Origin: Manis javanica
Lineage: Eukaryota; Chordata; Mammalia; Pholidota; Manidae
Length of the DNA stretch: 64,000 nt
NCBI RefSeq assembly: GCF_040802235.1
Contig: NC_133156.1
Location: forward strand, 26,307,343 to 26,371,342
Direction: 5' to 3'
Part shown: positions 1-10,729 of the stretch, one piece after another
How positions within the stretch are numbered: position 1 is the first letter of the stretch
How the letters are laid out: every line of letters begins with the position of its first letter
Notes under the pieces: model-generated
Told to the model about the DNA's origin: nothing
The model's input: only the letters and a program-made list of their open reading frames with translations
Database searches by the model: none
Program-made: the position numbers and the translations under genes

Positions 1-1180
1 GCCATCTCATTCTAATATTTGAGGGGGAAAAAAAGCACTCTGGCACCAAACAAATCCACCTACAGGTAGCCTACAGGCCTGCCAGTTTGCCACATCTATC
101 CCATGGGGTCCCAGGGACACTTGAAGCTCCATACCATTGGGTCCCTGGTCGGGGGTGGGGGCTGCACACCCAAAGACCAAATCCCACTGAGCTTTCACCG
201 GGAACCACCATCAGAATTCTACCTGTTCCCTTTCTCTCAGCCACATCTCCTGCTCACCTCAGCAAATAAGAATTGGTAATAGAGTGCCAAATAGAGTGAA
301 AATCCAGGCAATAGAGTGCCAAGCCAGAGAAGGAGGAGAACATGGACTTCAGTCTCTAGAGCTAGAACAGGAGGTGAAGGGCACCCTGAGGAGGTGGCGG
401 CAGCACTTGTCAGCCCCTTTCCTGGGGACAGTCCCTAAAGGAATTGCAGGAAAGGATCTCTCCCTCCTTTCTCTGCATGCAAGCAGCATTCTGCCTCGTT
501 TCCTTCCTCAGCCAGTGGCCTCCGCGTCTTTGCACCCATCAGGGAGATTTCCATGCAAGGTAACAGGCACTCAATCTAGAAGTGACAAGCCCCACTCCCC
601 CCACCCCACTGGCCAACCATGACAGCCCAGCTCGTTCTTCATTCTGACGTGGCTGCAAGTGGCACCAGGCTCCTTGGCGACAACCTGAAGGTGATTGGAA
701 TACTAAATATCCTGCGGCTGGTGTGTTCATGTACATATGTGCACGTGCACACGTGATGGGGGCAGTGATCACCCAGGCTCTTGACAGCCCTTACATCATG
801 AGAGCAGGAGAGGCAAATCCTGTAAGAGAAGTAGAAAACTGTCCTCCTCAAGAATCAGCCATGACTCCCTACTACCTGCAAAATAAAGCGTGGCATCTGG
901 GTCCACCTATTTTTAGCACCAACCCACCTTTCCAGTCTCATCCTCACTAGACCGTGCCTTCAAGGAACATCAGTCACACACACATTTTCCCTAAGCTCTC
1001 CCACCTCCCAATTTGCTCATTCTGCTTAGAATGCCCCTCCATACGGAGGGAGGCAGGCTCTTTTGTTTAATGCAAAAAATAATAGTAATAATTAGGCAGT
1101 TCCTTCGTGCCTGTTCTAGTAGTTCTATCATAAAACCACTGATAATAGTTTCTAATCGATACTACCAATCATAGTAGAAG
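1..1180. other. Unassigned, apparently single-copy stretch
   Basis: I recognise no gene. All open frames here are short and without family features. A 13-base direct repeat occurs at 278-290 and 310-322. A block of alternating purine and pyrimidine at about 725-757 contains two E-boxes. The segment at about 995-1050 resembles the 3' part of an L2 on the plus strand, but weakly. Confidence 0.5.
742..755. promoter_or_regulatory. Two CACGTG E-boxes separated by 2 bp
   Basis: Perfect palindromic CACGTG hexamers lie at 742-747 and 750-755, inside an alternating purine-pyrimidine run. CACGTG is the core site of bHLH factors such as USF, MYC/MAX and CLOCK/BMAL1. No promoter or gene is recognisable nearby, so a regulatory role is only a possibility. 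Confidence 0.3.
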
Positions 1181-1184
1181 TAAT

Positions 1185-1385
1185 GATAAGTACCATTTTT
1201 TTAGCACCTATTATGCACTAAGCACTGTACTGAATGCTTTTCCTGCTTTCCACCCTATTAGAGAACACTGAGATACAAAGAGGTCGGGAAGCCTGCCCAG
1301 TGTCACACAGCTAACACAGGTAATGCCAGGATTCAAACCCAGGACTTCTGCGTCCAGGTCCTGCATCCTCACCGCTACAATGTGT
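1185..1385 (-). repeat. MIR SINE (reverse orientation)
   Basis: The order of blocks is that of a reversed MIR: a stretch like 'gcacctattatgcactaagc', then the degenerate oligo-aware core, then 'cacacagctaa', then 'ggattcaaacccagga' and a tRNA-like head. It is old and diverged. Confidence 0.75.
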
Positions 1386-2840
1386 TACCATCCTATCAGG
1401 ATCTGCACAAGTGGACATCTCAGCACCCATTCTTTGGGTCCAGAGTGGGAGACAGCATATCAAGAAAAGGGGATGAGACAGGAATCAGGCAATCTTGGGC
1501 TGGGCCAATTTCAACAGGTCGCTTCACCTCTCTGAGCCTCTTTTTGCCACTGAGTGTTTAATTTAGATGACCCAGCTTGGTGCAGTTGATGATGCGATAT
1601 ACAAGTCATTTCATCCAGATTTATTACCAAAGAGTCAAAAGGAATAAAGAACTGCGTGAGACAGTTGACGGAGACATGAATGGCTTAGTCAACATCATGG
1701 TAATAGAGTGGCGAAGGAGAGGGATGCACAGAATGATCTAGAAGTCAGTTTCCTTGGGACAAAACTTGGTGAGCTCTATTGTGAGTGATGAGACCCTGGG
1801 AATTCTACTCAGAAGGTTCAGCTCCAGCCTTAAAGGCTCTTGCCCCAGGTGAGTTCCCAGAGAAGCACCGCTGTAGATTCTCCAGCGTCCAGCAGAGGGC
1901 ACCTGCGTCCACATCATTGGCTGCTTGGAGCGCCCTTAAACCTGGCTATCTGGCTTCAGACAGCCCCCTGCCGCGTCGTTGTCTGTCCCTCTGTGTTTCC
2001 TGTTCCGTTTGCCAGTGGGAATTAGAATGAGCCAAGACATGGGATATGCGATTCAGAAACTCAAGTTCATTCTCATTTGCCTCTGGATTTCCAACAAACT
2101 GTTTCAAAAGATGAAGAAACCACTCAGCGGCCCCATTCCTCTCGTCCATTCCTCCTCTTTGTTCCTGGGTCCCTCCAAGCAGGGGCCAGGAGATTAGGGA
2201 ATATGCGGGCCCACATTCTTGCTGTGCTTCTCTGGCTATTCTCAGGGGATCTCTGATTTTGTTGAGATGGGTTTCTCTTTATCAAATCACAAGCCTCCTT
2301 ACCAATGACCTGGGAGACCATCACCACCTGCTGGGTGTTGAAATATGTTATCATAAGGTGCAACATGTTATTTAGTTAATTAAATGTCATGCTTTTGATG
2401 GCATTAATTAGACCTGCGGCTGACTCCTCAGAAAACAAAACCAAACAAAAATGAAAACATCATTCCTAACCCAGGGAGACTCAATGGGGCTAAAATGAGA
2501 GCTTCCTAAGTCCTCTTTCCTCCCAGGACAAAATTAGTCCAAATAGATCTTTGAATAGTTCAGTGAGCCTCATGATGTCATTTTTCGTTTGAGGGATGAT
2601 GTTACTAATGTCCCTGGCATTTTAGAGCATTCAATGTTTTTATTGATAATGACATAATAGTTCCTTACATGAATATATTTGGGAGGTTATAACCTACTTT
2701 CTCATTCATCGCCTCTTTTGTGTTTAGAAATAATCTGGTGGGGTTGGTGGGGGTGAGGCGAGTGGCTCACTTGCTGGAGGTCACTCAGCGGGCTAGTCAG
2801 GCTGCTGGACCACAGACCCACATCTCATACTCATAAAACA
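1386..2840. other. Mostly unassigned; weak MIR piece and AT-rich block
   Basis: A forward MIR-like core is visible at about 1465-1575 (caggtcgcttcacctctctg). The rest matches nothing I know. At 2368-2415 there is a short AT-rich block with TTAATTAA and ATTAATTA motifs. No coding signal is seen. Confidence 0.45.
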
Positions 2841-2844
2841 CCTT

Positions 2845-3065
2845 CATGTATGTTTCCTCACATGTGGTCTAACAACAATCCTGGCAGGCAGAAAGAGGAA
2901 GAATTGCCAGCATTTTTTTGCAAGTGATGAAACAGAGGCCCCAAGAAGTCAAATGTGTTCACTGAGGGGCCTCAGTTTATGAATGAGATCTTAGTTAATA
3001 GTAGTAATAAATGGCAAAACAAGAACTAGAACCCCAAAGTACCAGAGTTCCAGTCAAAATGCTCA
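2845..3065 (-). repeat. Probable MIR SINE (reverse), diverged
   Basis: A reversed MIR pattern is suggested by 'gtgatgaaacagaggcccca' at about 2925-2945 followed by an 'agaactagaaccccaaag' stretch near 3025. It is heavily diverged, so the edges are uncertain. Confidence 0.5.
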
Positions 3066-3154
3066 AGAAAATGTCTAAGAGATAACTAAAGGACACATGG
3101 TTCTTCCAGCACAACCAGAAGTAATAATTTGGGCGTCCACCAGTCCCTGCCCAT

Positions 3155-3350
3155 GACCATGTCCCAGCACTGTGCCTGTGGATCCTGACGCAGCGTGTCT
3201 GAGCACTCAGCTACCTGGAAACCTGAGGATTGGCATCCAGCCCATCCAGCGGAGGAAACAGAATCTTGGAAGTCATCATACAGTCAGAGTGCAGGGGCTA
3301 GTATCTGAAACCAGGGCTTCCTGAATCCATAGCCCATGGTCCGGTCACTT
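3155..3350 (-). repeat. Probable MIR SINE (reverse)
   Basis: The segment reads as 'ggaggaaacagaatcttgga' followed by 'catacagtcagagtgcaggg' and 'ctgaaaccagggcttcctga', the order expected in a reverse MIR core and head. Confidence 0.5.
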
Positions 3351-3364
3351 TACTCCAATGCCTT

Positions 3365-3560
3365 CAATAAGGCAGTCACAGTGTAAGTGTTTACTGGGTG
3401 TCCACTATGTGCTCAGCATGATGACACCGGTACAGAGGTAAGAGAGACACTTTAATGCAATTCCAGGCACAGGGCCTGACAGTATCTTGAGGAAGATGAG
3501 CTATACAGAAGTGAGAAAAGAGTGCAGAGAGCAGTAAGGAAGGCCCGGCGCCAAGGAGGA
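3365..3560 (+). repeat. Fragment of a recurrent ancient mammalian repeat
   Basis: It begins with a block resembling 'tactgggtgtccactatgtg', then a 'cagaggtaagagagac' section. This is the head of the same old repeat family seen at 10040, 18005, 40590 and 53745. I cannot name the family with confidence. Confidence 0.35.
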
Positions 3561-4430
3561 ACTCCTTGAGGGTGGTCGGCATCTTCCAGGGCACTGACCT
3601 CAACCATCAAAATACTGTGGGTCCCTAGATGGCTGAGATTTTTCTTATCACCTACCTTGTGCAGTAGATTATGCAGCACACATTTTAGTACACATTAATT
3701 CACTGGCATTGTACTTGGCAGAGAGAGAAAATTTAAATAATTGAGAGGCGTTGGTACCATTCCCCCCACAACAAGAGCATGTCCCTGCATGAGCGAGATG
3801 ACAGACACTAACCTGCTGGTCCCCGAGGCAGTGTCTGTCCCCATGTCCCTCTCTGAGCCTGGGAATCTCAGTGAGATGACTGTGATTGTTTTGCTTAAAG
3901 ACACAGTATTACTTCGGTACTAATTGGTTTCTAAACACAAGGCAACCATTTCATGTGGGGCTCAACCAGAGAAATAGCTATCTGTTCCAAAGCTCAAGGA
4001 CAATTGGGCTGTGTCAGACATAGGAAGAGATGGAATTATTTTAAAATTTATGTACAATCTAGGGTAATTTTTATTATGCAGTATTCTCTTACGTGTTGAC
4101 TTAACAAATTGACCCACATATGGAATGCCTCTGCTGTAAATTGCATGAACCTACTGGCCACTCCATTACCTACTGGAATATCTGAATCTCCCAGCATTGC
4201 TTCCAAAACAGCAGCCAATTGTGAGCAGAGAGCCAGAGATCCAGAGACCTAGGAATTACAGTGATGACCAAGGGTGGCAGTGGACACATACTCAGATGGT
4301 CCTTTCCAGGCACTACAAAGAAAATAGCAAAACATGAGGCAGCCCAAGATTCGACGGAAGTTCTCTAGGTCCAAGGTCCAAGCATAGCTGGCAGGATCTA
4401 ATGGGAAGATGACTGAAGAATGAGTTGAAG
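3561..4430. other. Unassigned stretch
   Basis: No gene or clear repeat is seen. The base composition is ordinary and frames are interrupted in all six phases beyond about 75 codons. Confidence 0.45.
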
Positions 4431-4434
4431 GCCT

Positions 4435-4530
4435 ATCCCTTGTCACTACTGATCTTGAGCAAGTCACCTAGCGCCGAGCCTTGGCTTCCTCGATTATAAT
4501 TGAAAAGAGTGGACAGGGGGGTCCCTAAAA
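4435..4530 (+). repeat. MIR SINE fragment
   Basis: A forward MIR core is present: 'cttgagcaagtcacctagcg' followed by an exon-like 'cttggcttcctcgattataa' block. Only the central part is recognisable. Confidence 0.5.
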
Positions 4531-4754
4531 GATCCACTTCCAAATCCTGATACCAGGAGTCAAAGAGAAAAGAGGTGAACCTCTGGGAGTCTGAATTGAT
4601 GCGAGTTTCATGAGGTGGAACCAAGGTGCGGGTGTGCAGAGTCCCAGTGGGTGGGCTTGTGATAGGGCCACCCGTCAATGGGGGACACTTCTGAGACTGT
4701 GAGCAGGAGAGGCAATACCTAGGCAAGCATGACTGGCCTCAGCCAGAAGCACTC

Positions 4755-4930
4755 AGCAAGCCGGTTCGCGCGGCCCCTAGCGTGCAGGAGGCAGAAGGCC
4801 AGAGCCTGGGAGAGAGCCCTGTGCCTCCTGCCCCCACGCCCGGGCCCTCCCGCCAGCCCTGCCCTGCCCCGCTGGCTCCTCGTATCGCGCCTTGGCTTGT
4901 CCCAGGCCAGACGTCTGCCCGGGGCCAGGC
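4755..4930. other. Short CpG-rich patch
   Basis: About 175 bp are strikingly GC-rich with many CpG dinucleotides, for example in 'cggttcgcgcggcccctagc' and 'cgtatcgcgccttggc', in an otherwise CpG-poor window. It is too short for a standard CpG island. An 85-codon plus-strand frame (4729-4986) crosses it, but has no recognisable domain and may just reflect the lack of AT-rich stops. It could be an orphan CpG island or a remnant of one. Confidence 0.4.
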
Positions 4931-5044
4931 TAGGAGTTCCCAGAGGAGTCCAAATCCTCAGCAGGTTAAACGAGAGGTACGGTTAGACTCAGCAGCTGGA
5001 GGCTAAGCCACCCAGAAGTGCAGCGAAGTGTAGAAGAAAAAATA

Positions 5045-5200
5045 TATTCAACTGGGACCCAGAAAATCTGTTAGAACACCAAATGTATTTCTGAACTTCT
5101 GTAAAATTTTGGGAAAGTCACTTAACTTCTCTGAGCCTCCATTTTATCCCCTATAAAATCAAGGGGAAAGCTTAGCTCTCTTTGGCATTTTCAGCCCTAT
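5045..5200 (+). repeat. MIR SINE
   Basis: A forward MIR core is clear: 'gggaaagtcacttaacttct', then 'ctgagcctccattttatccc'. The tRNA-like head is poorly preserved. Confidence 0.65.
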
Positions 5201-6025
5201 AATATCATAGCATTTTATGGTTCTTGTAAAGATGGGACCATGCCTTGGCACTCTGGTATTTCTATGAGGTTATAGAATTTCAGCTTCTCTTTCACAGCAT
5301 GAACCATCCCAAATCTCTAACCATGTCTATTTCACTATCTCTTGAAATGGTGAGTGCATCCAGTCAATGCCATTAGGACTAGTGATAGCCACATAATGGG
5401 TGATCACCAAAGACTTGCCAACATCCTAATATTTCACATCTCTACTCCAGCATTTTTTATTCTGGGTGACCAAGGGTAAGATTACATTCACATTACTTTT
5501 CAGTCCTGATAGTACCATTGAGTACCTGGATCTAGCCATGCCTGAAGCCAATAATTCCCAGTTTTTCCAGTTAGAAGAATCTGTCACCTTCCCTTTTTTA
5601 ACATACTTGCAAAGTTGTCAGTCTCAATTAATCCTACTGCTTTCCATTTATATCACTTGTAACAGACCTGAGAACATACAATCTATCTAGAAAGTGAGAC
5701 TGCTACATGTATTACATAATACAGGGCTAAATTTAGATGTCTCTGTAGGTTTTCTTTTCTATAGGTCAAGAGTAGTCAGAAGGGGAAAATTGTAGAGTCC
5801 AGCTCAGACCAATGTCAAGACTCTGCCAGACTGGGCTACAGAACTATTGGTTGACGTGCCCTTTTGTTCAGTCATGCTGAGTATTTTTAAGTCTGCAGTT
5901 TGCTCCTAAGAAATGCAGCTGCCTAAAGAGAGGTCTGTTCCTCTTGTGATAGCGCAGCATTCATGAATAGACAAATACTCTAAAGAGTTACTATGATATG
6001 TTCTCCACGATATATGCTTGAGGAG
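5201..6025. other. Unassigned stretch
   Basis: Nothing recognisable. A 74-codon plus-strand frame at 5466-5690 has no family features. Confidence 0.45.
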
Positions 6026-6029
6026 AGGT

Positions 6030-6240
6030 GACAGGCATCTACTGAAGACTTACTGTGTGTGGAATGTCTTAGGCACTGATGCCCATTCTCACAGTAATCC
6101 TGAAGAACTGATATCATCATCTCCATTTCATTAAGATTGATGTTAAATGTTAGAGAGGTTAAACAATTTTTCCAAAATGTCAATACACAGTAAGTGGTAG
6201 ATCCTGTATCCTACATGTGATCTCCTAAGGTTCAAGACCT
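6030..6240 (-). repeat. MIR SINE (reverse)
   Basis: The blocks 'catctactgaagacttactg', 'gttagagaggttaaacaatt' and 'cacagtaagtggtagatcct' are in the order of a reversed MIR covering core and head. Confidence 0.65.
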
Positions 6241-7085
6241 ATATTCTTCCCACTCACCACAGCAGCTTCCCCTCCACTCACTTGAGCACTAACAGCCCGA
6301 AATGAGATAGGAATAAAAATGACCCAAAGCTGAAAGCGAGTGGGACAGTGATTAAACGGAAGCACCTGTTTCCCAAGCAGCAGTTTATGGCGAGGACAGA
6401 CAGACTGTATTCGCCTCATGAATCCAGCAGATGCTATCCTGAAGCCTGAAGCCTGCTTCATTCTTCTTCAATGTAACCCTGAAGATCAAGCTTGAAGGTC
6501 ATAAAGCTTGTAAACAGAAAATGCAGGATTTGAACCAAGGGTCGCTTCCCTTCAGCAGTCCAGACTCTTTACAAACACTCAGGGTTTCCCAAACATCATC
6601 AATCTCCCATCACATTCTAGATTTTTCTAGACCCTTATACAAGCTGCATTGTCATTCACTTCATATTTTAATTCAAAATGACACATTTTCATTTAAAATC
6701 ATTTAAAAAGGATACTTCACATCACTGCATACATGGATAAAGAATATCTCTTGCCATAAAAAGAAGGAAACTTCAAAATAAATACAAGAAAAACAAGACA
6801 CCATCATTAAATTTAGAAGATACTGTTACTTGATGATGTTTCTGAGCTTAAGACTTGCTCTTCCTTTGATTAAAAAAAAAAGGTGGGAGGTAATTAATGA
6901 GGGTCTTAAAAATACACTAGCACAAAATGAGTTTTTCTTCCTGACATAATCATATAGATTCAAGGAGAATTGGAAAGGGGATAGAGTAACTTTCTCACAG
7001 TACATTTCTACATTAACGAATATCAAGTCCATGCACCACCCAGAATCATGGTGGAGGTACCAGCGGGGGAGCACAGCCTGTCCTG
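6241..7085. other. Unassigned stretch, AT-rich in its second half
   Basis: No gene is seen. A possible reversed MIR scrap ('gcaggatttgaaccaagg') lies near 6522-6540. The rest is unassigned. Confidence 0.4.
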
Positions 7086-7089
7086 GGTG

Positions 7090-7210
7090 CACATCCTGGC
7101 TCAGGCATTGCTGTCACATCCCTATTTCTGTGCTGTCCGGCCCCACCATCCTTCCCTTTCTTCTATCAAATCCTATTTCTCCTTCATGGAGCCTTCTGGA
7201 AACATTTAAT
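7090..7210 (+). repeat. Possible L2 LINE 3' fragment
   Basis: Pyrimidine-rich text with a 'tccttcatggagccttctgg' motif resembles the L2 segment that in the consensus reads as a gaagccttccctgac-like block. The match is weak. Confidence 0.35.
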
Positions 7211-7429
7211 TAAGAAGTGCTGTTTTGCTTCCAGACCACACATTTAGAAAATGCAGAATTTATTGTCCTGAGTGGTAATGTAACCACCTCCACCTCGTGT
7301 GCAGATTTCTTCTCCCTTGGCAGCCTCATACCCAGACTGGCAAAGTGGCTGTTCCAATCAATCCACTTCCCTACCTGCAACATAGACTGTAAGACATCTA
7401 ACATCCATTCCAGCTCCAGCAGTAACTTC

Positions 7430-7575
7430 ATGTATTTTAGAAATGGAAAAAGTCTTAATGATCATCCAATCTGTTTGCTGATTTTGTAGATGAGAAAGCT
7501 AAGGCTCCGGTTTTGAAGTGATTTGTTAAAGGCCAACCACCGAAGCCAACGGCACAGCCCAGGGCCTCTCGGCAT
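7430..7575 (-). repeat. MIR-type SINE (reverse, MIR3-like)
   Basis: The order 'cttaatgatcatccaatctg', 'tagatgagaaagctaaggct' and a following 'gaagtgatttgttaaagg' block fits the reversed MIR3-type core. Confidence 0.5.
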
Positions 7576-8550
7576 GCCAAGACCTTTCTCTTTTTCTTCA
7601 TTTTCCTTTACAGCAACTCAGACATGAATACTTAAGAACACAGAGTCACGCCCCTGGTTCAGTTGATGAAAAATTCCAGTGGATTCCAAATCTTCCAGAA
7701 AACAAATTCCAGGGAAGATTTTCTTCTTGCAAACCAGGCTCTGCTGATTTTGTGCGGATTTGTAAATGAGGATGGGTGGGGTGGAAGGGGCAGGCCGAAG
7801 GGAGAAAGGAGAGAAGTGATTCTGCCAGTGGTGACATTGCAGGAATAATAAATGCCTCCTTAGGGAAGATTTTTTTAAACTGTTATTATTAAACCTCTCG
7901 AACATAACTGTATGAAGAGCGCCTGCCAAACTGCACCCACCTCTGCTGCTCAGATGATTTGGATAAGCCTTAGATAAATACCCCCAGATCTGTGGCGCTG
8001 ATCCAACAGGAGTTGGAACTTCCAACTCTTGAGGTTTGCCCAACACTAAGTAATTATCCTGGGAAATATTTACTATTTATCTTCCTTCAAATTTTAATGA
8101 CAGATTCCTGTGCACCCATTGTGATTCAAGGCACAGGCAGAAGCTCCCCTAGACTCTCCCTAATAAACCTAATACTGCACAGAGTAGTGCTTAGATTTGG
8201 TAAGTCTGAAAAGTCACTTCCTCATGTTCACCCCATCACCCGCATTCCAGCTTTTGTGTGAAGAACACGAAGTGCTTCTGAATCTGTTCTTTAAAAAAAA
8301 AAAAAAAAAGATGCTGTTCTATGTGGTTACAGGTTCTATGAATTACCTTTGTATTAAGACCTTTTTTTTTTTTGGTCTTTGCTCTTCTAGGAATGCAGTC
8401 TGTTCTTTTACCAAGAGATGTGTTCACCTGCAGCACACACTCCCTAGGTCCCAGGAGTGCAGTGTAGTATTTCTCTATCCATAATGCCAAATCAATGCCA
8501 AACCGTCTCTTTTCAAGATCACCCTAAAGACTATGACCTCAGGGTGGGGG
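7576..8550. other. Unassigned stretch with A17 and T12 homopolymers
   Basis: A 17-base A run lies at 8293-8309 and a 12-base T run at 8362-8373. Neither is attached to a recognisable element. A 142-codon minus-strand frame (7618-8046) and others overlapping it have no recognisable domain or codon bias. Confidence 0.4.
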
Positions 8551-8554
8551 AGGA

Positions 8555-8640
8555 CAAGGTATGACAGTCAAGAGATGTCTCTGGGCCTCAGTTTCCCTAT
8601 GAGTAAAGGATTGGGGCTGGGCTACACAAACCCAAATGTT
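8555..8640 (+). repeat. MIR SINE fragment
   Basis: The block 'ctgggcctcagtttccctat' is a classic forward MIR core motif, followed by a GAGTAAAGG-like variant of the usual tail. Confidence 0.5.
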
Positions 8641-9273
8641 TCTTGCCTCCCTAACAGTCTCTGGACCAGCCTGTGTCAAACATCCACTGACTGTTTCCAT
8701 GAGAGAACCACCTCACTATTTCAGCAGCAGCAGAAGGTGCTGGTGGTCAGGAAGGGTATGCTTCCGGAGCACTGTCTGTTCACCTCTCCATCAAGGACAC
8801 CCAGCAGTGACGGGCTAACCAAGAGGCAGTCAGGCTACATCTCACATGGAAAACTCAGCCCAAGGAAAGGCCATACTTGTCTCTTCCTGTGAAATTGCAC
8901 AATGAAATCCTCCTCCTCTCCCTGCTCCCGGACAGTCCAGGATGTCAGCTGATTGGCACTGGGCACTTTTTTTCAGCTGCTCCATCCCGACCTTCACAGG
9001 CAAGTAGAGCAGGCTAAGGATTTGACTGTCCCAAGAATCTGACATCCACCCATGGGCAGGGCTGAAGCAGCCACCTCTTGAGTGGGGCGTTAGGGACCTC
9101 TGGAGAGTCACTCCTCTGCCAATACTTGTCCGTACTTACTGTCACATCATTGCTTTTCTTTTGTTAATTTATAAGTAGACTCAAAATAAATGCTTGATAG
9201 ATTTGCTATGAAACAACACTGTTGATTAGATTTTAGCATCTGAAGTTTGTGACAAACATCTTCCCCTCTAGGA
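8641..9273. other. Unassigned stretch
   Basis: No gene. Frames of 119 and 89 codons occur here (8533-8892 plus, 8842-9111 minus) without any recognisable motif. Confidence 0.4.
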
Positions 9274-9839
9274 TGTAGCTGCTTGCTCCCTGATGAGACA
9301 GGGACCATGGGCTTAGACAGAGTAGGGTGAGGTCCTCTGGGGGAAAAGCAGGGCAGAATATTTACAGTCAGAGCAATGTAACAATGGGCAAAGAAGTCCC
9401 CACTGAGACTCTGTACAAAGTCAAGGCCACACTAATTCTCTAGGGTAAAGATATAGACATCTTCAGTGAGATCAGTTAAAGGTCAAAAGGCCAGGAGCAA
9501 CTTGGCCTGGAATGTTTGAGTGTTCCACAAGGGTATCGGCGTAACCCATGACTCCGCTGTCAGCCCTGGCAATCAGACTGTGACCCAACCCACCTTGAGG
9601 ACAGGGCAGGTGAGGCAAGTCCACACCCCTAGGTTTTTTTCATGTTCTCGAAAAATCCTCAACTGCCTATAAAACCCCCTAGACAATGCACCACTACAGG
9701 GTCTCTTGTCCCCTCCTGGCATGAGCCAGGAGCTCTATTCTCTCACTTTATTTTTAAATAAAAGCCTGTACCTTGCTCTCCTACCTTGAGTGTTTGTGAA
9801 GCTCATTCTTCGGCTTCGTGAACAAGAACCCTGGCATCA
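9274..9839 (+). mobile_element. Solo LTR of an endogenous retrovirus (family B)
   Basis: This 566-bp element starts TGTAGC and ends CATCA. TATAAAA is at 9668-9674 and an AATAAA polyadenylation signal at 9757-9762, with the usual spacing of an LTR promoter and R/U5. No gag, pol or env flanks it, so it is a solo LTR. Possible target duplications are only similar (CTAGGA before, CTAAGG after). Its R-U5 part matches the reverse LTR at 29164-29667, but the U3 parts do not match. Its early U3 also matches 60782-60848. The organisation is gammaretrovirus-like, but class is inferred. Confidence 0.75.
9757..9762 (+). terminator. LTR polyadenylation signal
   Basis: AATAAA lies about 85 bp after the TATA box inside the LTR and before the U5-like tail. 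It would end an LTR-driven transcript in R. Confidence 0.6.
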
Positions 9840-9894
9840 CTAAGGCATATAATGCCAAAACCAAGCTTCCCAGGAAGTGAAGCATTCCTCACAT

Positions 9895-10035
9895 AACACT
9901 CTTGGCCTAAAATCAGGATCCTGAGATTATTCTGGTCCAAGCATTGTCTCATCAACATGCTGTATAGCCTTGAATATAACTCTTCACCTCTCTGAACTCC
10001 AGCAGAATCATCTATCAAATCGATATTACTCAACT
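9895..10035 (+). repeat. Diverged MIR SINE
   Basis: A forward MIR-like core is suggested by 'cttcacctctctgaactcca' preceded by 'tgtatagccttgaatataac'. The match is moderate. Confidence 0.4.
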
Positions 10036-10039
10036 ACTA

Positions 10040-10725
10040 ACATTCATGGAGTGTCTACTTAAAATACACTAATATGCAAGGTGAAGTTACAGAAAGAAGA
10101 TCATAGCATGACCTTTGCCTTCAACTGAGGGTAAGACAAATATTGGTGATGGTGGCACAAAATCCAATGAGAAAAGTGCCATGAGAAATTATGTTTGGAT
10201 CAGTGTGGAAAATGAGAGGGCGTCTTGAGGAAGTTAGTATGTAAGCATGGATGAAGAGGTGAGAGAATTTTGGAACAGACATGAAGAGTGAAATGAGTAT
10301 TTCAGGAAAAAGAAATGAACAAAGATCTGAAACACAAGATGGCAGCTGGCTGACATGGGTGGTTTGTCTTGGATAGAGGAGGGAGTGCTAGGAGAGGAAG
10401 AGTGAAAGTTGAAGACTGGAGAGGGAGCATTGAAGCCTTACTCTAGAAAGCATTTATTTTATCAAAGGTGCTGATAACTCATTCTGGGAATGGGGAGCCA
10501 GTCGATGCTTTGGAGTAAGGGAGTGACGTGATCAAAGCTGTGCTTTAGCAATCTGAGTCTGGCAACTGTGGAGGATATGAATGAAGGGTGGAGAAAGGCT
10601 GGAGGCAAGAATCAGGCAGGAGGCCACTGCATTACCTCTCCAGGTTGCTAAAACAAGGCACTGATTTAAGGCAGTACCCAGCTCATATGCTTGTGAGAAA
10701 AAAGAAAAGAAAGAAAATAGGTGGA
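10040..10725 (+). repeat. Ancient mammalian repeat (unnamed family), first half
   Basis: Recognisable blocks in order are a head like 'catggagtgtctacttaaaa', then 'tgggaatggggagccagtcg' at about 10487, 'gggagtgacgtgatcaaagc' at about 10519 and 'ggaggccactgcattacctc' near 10620. The same order recurs at 53745-54430 and, in part, at several other places in the window. I recognise it as a common old mammalian interspersed repeat but not its formal name. Confidence 0.55.
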
Positions 10726-10729
10726 AAAG

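Noticed and set aside
278..322. Short direct repeat AATAGAGTGCCAA as a CRISPR-like or satellite start
   Set aside because: Only two full units and one partial unit; no array, and the genome is mammalian.
8293..8373. A17 and T12 runs as a processed pseudogene tail pair
   Set aside because: No coding similarity or target duplication is visible next to either run.
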